From Erwinia_E haradaeae_I (lineage in GTDB: Bacteria > Pseudomonadota > Gammaproteobacteria > Enterobacterales > Enterobacteriaceae), in assembly GCF_900698925.1 (NCBI RefSeq), contig NZ_LR217713.1:434001-498000 (forward strand): a stretch of 64,000 bases of DNA, written 5' to 3'. Positions 26,010 through 35,309 of this stretch are shown here, in pieces. The notes under the pieces were generated by a model, which saw only the letters and a list, made by a program, of their open reading frames with translations, was not told where the DNA came from and made no database searches. Made by a program: the position numbers and the translations under genes. The stretch's first letter is position 1, and every line of letters starts with the position of its first letter.

Positions 26010-27038
26010 CTAGATTATTAAAAATTTAAGTAAACTTTTAACACTATAAGAAAGTTTATGTATTAAACGATCAATGACTTTTTTATGACGCATATAACAG
26101 ACTGATAGAATTTGGTATGTAGCCATTTTATTAATAATAAAATCATCGCTAGTACCAATTTCATCTATAAGTCCTTTTTCTAAAGCTTGAGATCCATACC
26201 AATGAGCTCCAGTTGATACTGTTTCTATATTTAACTTAGGTCGCATTTCGCCTACAAACTTTTTGAATAGTAAATAAGTTTGATTTAGATCATCTCGGAA
26301 TTTTTCACGTCCTTCTTCGCTATTTTCACCAAAAAGAGTTAATGTTCGTTTATATTTACCCGCTGTATGGAGCTCAATATCAATTTCATTCCGTTTTAAC
26401 AGACGGTTAAAATTAGGAATTTGTGCCACTACACCAATAGAACCAATAAGTGAAAATGGAGCAGCAATAATATGATTAGCTACGCAAGCCATCATGTACC
26501 CACCGCTTGTAGCAATTTTATCTACAGAAATCGTAAGTGGTATAGATTGATTTCGTAAACGCTGTAACTGAAATGCGGCTAGGCCATAGCCGTGAACTAA
26601 TCCGCCTGGGCTCTCTAAGCGCAATAGAACTTCATCTCCTTTTTTAGCTACAGAGAGCACAGCAGAAATCTCTCTTCGTAATGAAGAGACTTCTCTAGCA
26701 TCTAAGCTTCCTTGAAAATCAAGGACGTATAGTGTTGGTTTGTGTATTTCTAGACTTTGTTGCAATCGGTTTTGTTTTTTATTTATTTTTTCTTCTTTCT
26801 GCTTTTTCTTATTAAATTCTTTTTTCCATATTTTTTTTTGTGAAGATGTCATTTTTGCTAAACACATGTTATGCTGAATTTCAATATAACCTTCATCTAA
26901 CCTAGTTAATTTTAGTTTTCCAGTTGGAGCATTGTTACGTTTAGTTAAATTGGTAATAATTATTGCTATTGCTGATATCGACACGACTACAGTGAGTGTC
27001 TTTGCAAGAAAAAGTCCATATAAAGAGAGTATATTCAC
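26010..27038 (-). CDS. sohB: Inner membrane S49 family peptidase SohB
   Basis: SohB is a membrane-anchored serine protease related to SppA. The 342 residues compare with 349 in E. coli. An N-terminal membrane segment (about 8-30) is followed by a lysine-rich linker (about 70-95) and the S49 domain. The catalytic serine lies in I-A-T-S-G-G-Y-M-M-A and the lysine in A-G-K-Y-K-R-T-L-T. The start is GTG with an AGGTG site upstream. In E. coli sohB is close to topA and in the same orientation; here it points the other way, with cca, rsmC and holD between, showing local rearrangement. Confidence 0.95.
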   Translation of the reverse strand: MNILSLYGLFLAKTLTVVVSISAIAIIITNLTKRNNAPTGKLKLTRLDEGYIEIQHNMCLAKMTSSQKKIWKKEFNKKKQKEEKINKKQNRLQQSLEIHKPTLYVLDFQGSLDAREVSSLRREISAVLSVAKKGDEVLLRLESPGGLVHGYGLAAFQLQRLRNQSIPLTISVDKIATSGGYMMACVANHIIAAPFSLIGSIGVVAQIPNFNRLLKRNEIDIELHTAGKYKRTLTLFGENSEEGREKFRDDLNQTYLLFKKFVGEMRPKLNIETVSTGAHWYGSQALEKGLIDEIGTSDDFIINKMATYQILSVCYMRHKKVIDRLIHKLSYSVKSLLKFLII

Positions 27039-28369
27039 TCAGTTCACCTTAAATTATATTAATTAACTAGAAATTGAGTAAGTTTATTTTAACTTAAATA
27101 TTAAGTTTCTCACTAATTAGTGTATAAAATATGAAGTAGTATAGTTACTTGTACTAATCAATAAATATTTGATTTTTATGTAAATATCTCAATAAGTCTT
27201 GATGTATAAAAGATATTGTATATATGGATACATAATTTAATATATTGAAGAATAAACTTCTAATCAATAGTATATTATTAAGTAATCATAGTAATTTTAA
27301 CATTCAATATTAATCATGGTGTAATATGATGTTATCATGCAGTCATGTGATAAGCGATTATTACTGCAGTGATAGTTATGCTTTATATTATGTTATTTAC
27401 TACAATAAAGGGATGATATTAATATACTCCTTTTTAGGATGACTAAAAAGATGTTTTTTAAATGTTAAGCTAATTGCATTTAATTTGAATAGTTTAAGAT
27501 TAGAACAGTAGTGTATCTATCATGCGAATAGATCTTTTAGCAATGTTTTTGGGAATAAGATGTATAAATCTCGTTTTTGAAAATTTATTAGCAATATTTT
27601 CTCTTGATATATCTTCTACTCATCGTTGTAAATATCGAAACCCAGTTAAGGGGCAATTAGTCATATAAAGGGATCTTACTTTAGTATCATAAAGTAAGTA
27701 TATTTTTGTTATGTTTTATCTTTCATTCACTAGGTTATTATTTTTTAACTGATGATTAATTATTTTGTTCTTTTTTTTCTTTATCCATCAAATAAACTTT
27801 TTATAGTATGATCTATAAAACATTAATAATTAATGGTTTTTTTAAATCTAGACAATATTGTACTCTATTGCTATCTTTGGTTCTCAAGATAGTATATTTA
27901 ATATCATTCTAGTCATTAGAATAACCCTCTATATAGATGAACTGTATTAGTATTAAATCAATAAAAATAAGTAATAGTTCGTAATATATATTATAAGGAA
28001 AATTCCTTTCTAATGTCACTAAGTGTGCAAATTTCCAATAAAATTAGTTGATAAAAATTTACAGTTTTAGTAGATGTCACAGAAAAGTGATAGATTATGT
28101 CTTTATTAGAATACATTAAGAAAATTGCTTGTTACTGATAAAAAATCGAAGGATATTCACTGAATAGAATAACTTGATATCGTATAGTATACAATTACTT
28201 TAACTACATACAATATATTGGCATTAACGAATATTTAGAATTATATAGTAGTATATACAACAATTCAAGATCATAAGTTGATGCAAAAATTTTATCAAAA
28301 GAGTTAGCTTTAGTGTATGAAGTTCAGTTAGGTTGATTAAATTGATTTTTTCATAATTTTGTAGGCGTT
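27039..28369. other. Gene-free spacer sohB-cca
   Basis: About 1.3 kb between the divergent sohB and cca. AT-rich, with no coding remnant seen. It holds a terminator-like hairpin at 27675-27707 and a CTATCTT/AAGATAG hairpin at 27871-27892. Confidence 0.8.
27675..27707 (+). terminator. Terminator-like hairpin without an upstream gene
   Basis: The arms CTTACTTTA (27675-27683) and TAAAGTAAG (27690-27698) are perfect, with loop GTATCA, followed by TATATTTTT. No gene on the + strand lies within 2 kb upstream. Confidence 0.55.
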
Positions 28370-29593
28370 ATGGTGAAAATATATCTTGTTGGTGGTGCAA
28401 TACGTAATCAATTACTAGATTTACCATTGAAAGATAAAGATTGGCTTGTAGTAGGGAGCTCATATCAAAAGATGATAGATTTAGGATATAAGAAAGTTGG
28501 TCGTAATTTTCCAGTTTTTCTCCATCCTAACACCGGTGAAGAATACGCACTGGCTCGTACTGAGAGAAAAACTTCTCCAGGATACACTGGATTTATTTGT
28601 CATGCATCACCAGAGGTCACTTTAGAACAAGATTTAGCTCGTCGTGATCTCACTATCAATGCTATTGCTCAGGATCAAAATGGTAAGTACTATGACCCGC
28701 ATGGTGGAATAATTGATTTACAGAATCGAAAACTACGCCATGTCTCTTCTTCTTTTTACGAAGACCCATTGCGTGTATTACGCGTAGCGCGCTTTTCTGC
28801 ATCTTTGGCTCATCTGAATTTTCATATTGTTGATGAAACCTTGGCGATAATGAAGCGAATGTCAAACAATGGCGAACTTTGTTCTCTTCCTTCGGAAAGA
28901 ATATGGAAGGAATTAATAGCCGCTTTGCATACTAAAAATCCTGATGTTTTTTTTCAAGTTTTGCAATTGTGTGGTTCTCTTACAGTTCTTTTTCCAGAAT
29001 TAAACACCATCAATAGTCTTGTTTCTAAAAGATATAAAACGTCAAAACCACAAATTTATCTTCATTCTCCCATGGCGTTATCCATTGCAGCTAAATTAAC
29101 TACAGACATAGACATCCGTTTTTCCATTTTATTGTATGATTTATCTTTAGTATCTTTACGACATATCACATGGGTTAGCTATGACGAATTGAATGTATAT
29201 AGGACTCTTCTGATTAGTTCTTTATGTATGCGATTATCTGTTCCTCATGCTTTACGCAATTTCGCAATGGTAGTGATAAAGTTTCATCATATTGTCGATA
29301 CAATCCAGTTGCGCTCGCCTTATGAATTAATAGGTTTATTTAATAAAATTGATGCCTGGAGAAAACCATCGCGTGTAAATAAAATAGCTTTAGTTAGTGA
29401 AATAGTTTCCCGTCTAAATAGTGATTCTATAAATTTCTCTTATAAGAAGAGTGAATATCTTCTCCAAGCATGGGGGGCAGTGCAACATGTGTCGATAAAG
29501 GAGATTTTATATAGGGGATTTGAAGGTAAAGACATTTATCATGAACTAATGCGTCGTCGTATTTCAATGCTCACAAAATGGCAAGACATATAG
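28370..29593 (+). CDS. cca: CCA-adding tRNA nucleotidyltransferase, HD domain degenerate
   Basis: Cca adds or repairs the 3' CCA of tRNAs. The 407 residues compare with 412 in E. coli. The nucleotidyltransferase head is intact: L-V-G-G-A-I-R-N and the catalytic D-K-D-W, then R-R-D-L-T-I-N-A and the nucleotide-selecting region E-D-P-L-R-V-L-R-V-A-R-F. The C-terminal HD domain, which in E. coli has phosphodiesterase and phosphatase activity, has lost its motif: the histidine of H-D-L-G-K is Tyr (residue 256) and the following R-H-H-G-H-G block is absent. It probably still makes CCA. In E. coli cca is near tsaD-rpsU-dnaG-rpoD, not here. Confidence 0.96.
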   Translation: MVKIYLVGGAIRNQLLDLPLKDKDWLVVGSSYQKMIDLGYKKVGRNFPVFLHPNTGEEYALARTERKTSPGYTGFICHASPEVTLEQDLARRDLTINAIAQDQNGKYYDPHGGIIDLQNRKLRHVSSSFYEDPLRVLRVARFSASLAHLNFHIVDETLAIMKRMSNNGELCSLPSERIWKELIAALHTKNPDVFFQVLQLCGSLTVLFPELNTINSLVSKRYKTSKPQIYLHSPMALSIAAKLTTDIDIRFSILLYDLSLVSLRHITWVSYDELNVYRTLLISSLCMRLSVPHALRNFAMVVIKFHHIVDTIQLRSPYELIGLFNKIDAWRKPSRVNKIALVSEIVSRLNSDSINFSYKKSEYLLQAWGAVQHVSIKEILYRGFEGKDIYHELMRRRISMLTKWQDI

Positions 29594-31965
29594 ATATAAT
29601 TTATTCATGTAGAAAATATTTTTTAATCTATTCTGAGATCACCTTATATTCTTTGTAGAGGTTATTACGTGAATTATAAATAATATATAGTTTTTTTTGT
29701 TATTTAAGTTAGTAATAACTTTAATAGGATAAAGTAATTTTTAAATTGAAACTTAACTCAATATATTATATTAATAAATAGAATGTTTTTAAAACGTAAC
29801 TCAATTATTTATTTTTTTATTTATAAGAAATATTATCGCATAAGATGTTTGTTGCTATCTATTATCGAAACCCATGTTATTCTCTTCTATGAATAATAAT
29901 ATTTTTATCTTTGTGGAGTTAAGGATAGAAACGATCGTAGTTATAGATGAGTTTTTTACTTCTAATTCGTTTGATCTAAAATTTGCATCATATTAAATTT
30001 TCCTAAAAAACTTTATCCGATTATAGTTTATACAAAAATATTTTTTTTCACTCTTTATGTTCAAGAGTCAAACAATGTGTTGAATAGTTTACTAACTATC
30101 TGATCGCATGATGGTTAATATCGTATGTTATTTTTAAATTAATATTCAGATCATATGTCTAGAATTTTATGATTGTTTTGGATGACTATGGTAATACAAA
30201 ATTTGGTGGTTATTATTATGTTCACTAGATTAGCTATTCTAACTGATGTCTATTGTAATTAACATTTTATGAATTGCATACTGACAAAGAAATTAAAAAA
30301 GCTAATTTTCCATTATTTTACCTTGTCTCAAAATATTATATTCTTTTTTAATTTTTATTTAACTTGTGTAAATAAGTATCAAAGATTAATAAATTTGATG
30401 ATTTTAGTCATTCATTGAGTTATTTGAGGATTTTATTATTCATGTTCTGTAAACATAATAATATGAGTTCATTGAATATAAAGATACATTTAGTATTATA
30501 GTTTATGGATATTAGGTTTGATCACTTGTTTAGTGATTTTTCTTAATCCACTGCAATTTATGATTTTTTTTATTGGTGATTACTAGGTTATTAAAAAATA
30601 AAAGAACCATGTAAAGAAAGAATTGATTATCATGATTATTGTTTGCAAACTCGTCTGATAAGATTACAAAAATATATTTTTTAATTTTTTATTTTAATGT
30701 TACTGGATTAATTGGTTTTTTTTAATTCCAGCTATTTGGCAACTTTCTTTATTTATACTATAAATTGAGTATGATGATCAAAATCTACTAGTAAGCACAA
30801 GATTAGAAAGACATATTTAAATATTTTAAAAGAATAACGCGAACTTGAATTACTTTTAGTATTTTACAATATATTCAAGATAGATTGAATAGAGGGATTA
30901 AATAATGTATTATACACATAACATATAGTATTATTATAATCAAAGTGTTTTAATTACTAGACAAGAATACAAACTCTTATAAAGATTTTTTAGTACAAGT
31001 GTATAAATCTTAAGATATCGAAGATGATCAAAATTTTGAATGTTGATTTTTTGTAGTGCCTGAGATATGTAAAATTGATAGTTTAGAGATATATTAAATA
31101 TCTCATATTCTATTGTTTATCAACATAAATGGTGGTAATGTAATTCATATCAATATGTAAAATATCATGAATACTATATATAAAATTTTAATAAAGGTAC
31201 ATAGAAAGGAATGACCCATCGCAGTAGGCGAGAATGGATTTTAACAATTATAAAATTATATTTACTTACTGTCTGTTGATAGGTGATGATATATAAATAT
31301 TCATATATTAATACTTATTACATTTTTTTATTTATTAGCTATCATAAAATGTTTGTATAGTTAACTGAATAAGGAAAAAAGAATCAATATTTTATAGGAA
31401 TATTTTGTATATATGATTTGTTTAAAACAACCATATGTCTACATTAACAGATTAGAATATTAAGACTTTTTCATAGAAAAAGATTTAAATTATATTAGAA
31501 AAGTCGTAGTCATCTAAATTTTTTATGATGTTGACATGCGTATGATAGTTTTATCACTCATTTAATCAAACTTTTATAGTGCAATAAAATAATTTAGAGT
31601 TATTAAATGGTAGTTACATAGTACATAGTAAAGGGAAAATTATTATCTTTTTGTAGGATCAGATAACATTGTAGTTTAGAATGAAGCCCGTCTTTATCAA
31701 ATAAACCTTTTATTTTTCTTAATAAGAAAAAATATCATGTAATTTAGTTTATTAAAGTTTAATTTTACTTTTGATACAAAATTTTATTTTTGATATAAGT
31801 AGTAGTTTTCTTACAAAAAATCACTTTTATTAGGTTCGGTTATATTTTAGGTTTGTCATAAGTTTAGTTCTGACTAGAAAAGAATATCTTTCTCAGGGCA
31901 TTAATAGTTAGCCTACGAGATGTAAGTGTAATTTTATCTATAATCAGATAGGTATTTAATTTTAA
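29594..31965. other. Gene-free spacer between convergent cca and rsmC
   Basis: About 2.4 kb of AT-rich DNA with no recognisable gene remnant. It contains small hairpins at 30521-30541 (ATCACT/AGTGAT, then a short T-run) and 31086-31104 (GAGATAT/ATATCTC). A patch of higher GC at 31208-31250 includes a 22-codon frame starting M-T-H-R-S-R-R-E-W. Confidence 0.75.
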
Positions 31966-32985
31966 TTAAACTAAATTTTTTATAGAACGATAAACCTTGA
32001 ATGATTGATTTTTCGCAAGAATTTGATGGTTGCCAAAAGTATCATCTAAAATTTTTGGATAAGGAAGGAAAGAATTAGCCACAATTCGAAGCTCTCCATG
32101 TTTATATAAAAATTTTGGTGCATCTTTAATTAATTTATATGCTATTTCTAAATTGGTTTTTAGACCAGTATGAAACGGTGGGTTAGATATAATCATATGA
32201 AATCGCTCATTAACATTCGAGTAAAGATTACTACAATATACTTTACCGGTAAAACAGTTTGACAATAATGTAGCCCGACTAGCCGCAATCGCTGCGGCAT
32301 TGACATCAATTAATGTAAGATGAACTTGAGGTGATCGACTCAATAAACAAGCAGAGATCACTCCTGTGCCACAACCAACATCTAATACTTTACCGTTTAT
32401 ATTTTTATTTAAAGTGGATATTAGTAACTGGCTTCCCATATCAAGACCCTTAAAACCAAATACTCCAGGTAAACTTTTTAAAATTATATTATTAATTTTA
32501 TATTCATTCCAAAATAATTTTTCATTAAAAGATGAATTTAAGTTCAGAGTTCCCTGATAAAGACTAGATCGGCATCCGTTATCAATTTTTTTAAGATTTA
32601 AGGAGTGTATAATGATTTTTTCTACTCCACGAACTCCGCTCCGATTTTCTCCAACAATGAAAATATCACTGCCAATTGGAAGAAGGGAGAGAAGATTTTG
32701 TAATTGAAAGTCTGCTTCTCGTTTATTTTTAGGCCAAAAATATATTATGGTATCACACTGTGATACCATGTCTCTAGTAATCATAAGGCTATAATAAACT
32801 CGCTTGTTAAGCAGAGGTTGTAAAGTTTGCCAGTGATGATATTGTTGAGTATGTGCAAAACTCTGTGCAGTTTTTAAGAAACCGGGTAGGGAATCCTGTA
32901 AATTACCTGCAAAAAATACATGACGCTTAGTAAATATATGGTAGTTTCGTGATATGAGAATACTGGCTGGAGTTAATTTAGACAT
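31966..32985 (-). CDS. rsmC: 16S rRNA (guanine-1207-N2) methyltransferase
   Basis: RsmC methylates G1207 of 16S rRNA in the 30S subunit. The 339 residues compare with 343 in E. coli. The N-terminal pseudo-methyltransferase domain includes I-Y-F-W-P-K-N-K; the catalytic C-terminal domain shows V-L-D-V-G-C-G-T-G-V (SAM binding) and the N2-methylase motif I-S-N-P-P-F-H. It is divergent from holD across 292 bases, the same arrangement as in E. coli. Confidence 0.96.
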   Translation of the reverse strand: MSKLTPASILISRNYHIFTKRHVFFAGNLQDSLPGFLKTAQSFAHTQQYHHWQTLQPLLNKRVYYSLMITRDMVSQCDTIIYFWPKNKREADFQLQNLLSLLPIGSDIFIVGENRSGVRGVEKIIIHSLNLKKIDNGCRSSLYQGTLNLNSSFNEKLFWNEYKINNIILKSLPGVFGFKGLDMGSQLLISTLNKNINGKVLDVGCGTGVISACLLSRSPQVHLTLIDVNAAAIAASRATLLSNCFTGKVYCSNLYSNVNERFHMIISNPPFHTGLKTNLEIAYKLIKDAPKFLYKHGELRIVANSFLPYPKILDDTFGNHQILAKNQSFKVYRSIKNLV

Positions 32986-33277
32986 CTAAATTTTCCTAGA
33001 AGACCACCGTAGCAACTGTTTAAGTATAGCAGTTATTATCCTAGATAAAGTAATTATAATTAGATTGTTTCTTATATTTCTCATTTTAGAAGAATTTTAT
33101 TCTAGGTATAAATCAGAAAAAATACAATGTTTTTATATTATTTGAGTCAATACTAATTTATTTTCTTCATACTAATAAGAGGAATAGGTATGTGATATCT
33201 ACTAAAATAGTTTATATTGTAAATATAAATTGATTAAGTATATATAAAAAATAATATCATAATATTAGGAGCGTCTA

Positions 33278-33691
33278 ATGTCTCTCAGACGTAACCAGAT
33301 TTTAGATCATATGGGCATTATACCATATACGATTCGTCATTATCACGTATTTCAAGGTGAAATGGCTATAACTTTACCTGTTATGACACGATTAGTTATT
33401 GTGTCGCATAGACTAATATTGAGGAATAATACTTTACTCATGGATGTGTTACGCGCCATGAACCTAAATATGGGACAGGTTCAGATATTATCTCCTCGTC
33501 AGATAAAAATGTTACCAAAAGATATCTTTTATAATAAATGGTATTTGGGAACACAAATTCCAAGTGAATCAACTGGAATTATTATTACCTCTTCTATATT
33601 AGAGAAGCTCGCTAACGATAGAGAAGAAAAAAAGGAATTATGGAAACAAATTTATTTATCTAATTTGGATATAGTTCATAATATACAATAA
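33278..33691 (+). CDS. holD: DNA polymerase III psi subunit
   Basis: HolD (psi) links the clamp loader to chi and, through chi, to single-strand binding protein. It has 137 residues, as in E. coli, and aligns along the whole length: the N-terminal M-S-L-R-R-N-Q-I-L segment that contacts the clamp loader, then G-E-M-A-I-T-L-P and V-L-R-A-M-N. An AGGAG site precedes the ATG. In E. coli rimI overlaps the end of holD; here no rimI follows. Confidence 0.88.
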   Translation: MSLRRNQILDHMGIIPYTIRHYHVFQGEMAITLPVMTRLVIVSHRLILRNNTLLMDVLRAMNLNMGQVQILSPRQIKMLPKDIFYNKWYLGTQIPSESTGIIITSSILEKLANDREEKKELWKQIYLSNLDIVHNIQ

Positions 33692-35309
33692 TTATTAAAT
33701 TCTCTTAATTTATTTTTGATAAGACTGTTTGACTATTTTAAAATCAACAAGAACAGTAAATAAAATTTGTAATTGAATTAAATTGAATTTTGACTAACAA
33801 TTTTATTGTTGATAAAGAATTTATTTTGATAATAAGATTGACGCTGAAATTGCGTAAATCTATTTAACTTATGATATATATTTCTATCAATAATAAGACA
33901 ATTTATGATAGTGTGGTGTAAGGTGATGAAAGTATATGTCTCTAATATTTTTAGTATGGATATCAAATGTAGATATGTAAAAATTAGTCTTTTCGTCATT
34001 ATTAATAATTTATCATCATAATTCTTTACGTTATACTGGTTGTTTTTTTATTTTTTTATTTCTCCTAAGACTTAAAGAAGGAGAAGCGCTGTCTCTAAGA
34101 GAGTAGAATGAATATATGATTTTAAAATTTTTTATTTCTACAAACTGTTACTACTTTTTTCTTTTTTTATGTTGTATTTAATATGAATGCTAATGGTATT
34201 ATAGAAATATAGCATTAGATGCTATCGATGATTAAGATATGATCAAATAAAGTATATTACTATTATCTTATTATCTAATGTTTTTAATGAGATTAATATA
34301 ACTTTAACTTTAATTGATATCCGCATGAATATTGTTATAAATTATTCATGTCTTAAACAATAATTTCATTATGAAATTATTTTTATTGATTCAACTATGT
34401 TTAAAGATTTAAGATGAAATTGTTGATATGAAATTTATTTTTCAGAAATAAAAAGACTGTTAAGAATATTTAAAAATATCTCTCATCTATTTTACATTTG
34501 ATTGATATTTATAGACATAGGACTGATTATATGTACAAAGATAGATTATAAGATTCTGATGTGATTGCATATTTTAAGATAAAATTAAATAATATAAATT
34601 ATTGATAGATATGTCATGTTAAAATTCTATATGCTTATTTATAATTTATAAAATTAAAAAGAATGTTAAGTAGTTAACCATAACTAAAGAAGTATATATT
34701 GTAAATACTATTTCTTAGTTATTTAAAATTCAATGTAGGCTATAAGTTTTAAAAAATTTTTGGTTAAAAATCTAGATTAAATTAATAAATTAAATAATGG
34801 AAATTATATGTATATTCTTCCTTTAAGGGAAGAGCCTAGCAGGAAAATTATGTATGAGAACATATAAGAATATTTAATATATAGATTGTATGTAGTACCA
34901 TACAATAAATGATAGGATCATGATTTTAAATATAACATGAGTTTGTGACTATTCTTTTACTTGTAGTACAAATTAGTATGGTAATACCATATATTGTGTA
35001 TAGATTTCTATTAAATATCTGTTTGTTTAATATTAATTCGTGTTGTTTTGATAAAAAAATCATATAACTATTAGATTATTTAAATAAATAATGACAGAGA
35101 TTTCTCTCATACCAATGTTATCAAGACTCAGTATTGATGTACAAGCTGTATATAAGGCTGAAGAGAATTTATTAATAAGTCAATCCTATCTATAATCTAA
35201 ATAGATGGTAATTATTTCATCTAAAATCACTATTTTAAATTATATCATTGAGAATTTTTATCAAGAAAGAGCCTATGGCTTCATATAGTGTTAATTAGGC
35301 AAGGTAACT
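33692..35309. other. Gene-free spacer holD-topA
   Basis: About 1.6 kb of AT-rich DNA. The position is that of rimI in E. coli, but I see no remnant of it. Small hairpins occur at 34061-34084 (TCTCCT/AGGAGA) and near 34818-34833 (CTTCCTTT/AAGGGAAG). Confidence 0.75.

Noticed and set aside
33778..33999. 73-codon reverse-strand frame after holD
   Set aside because: Repetitive Ile/Asn/Tyr composition, no ribosome binding site, and no similarity to RimI, which lies here in E. coli.
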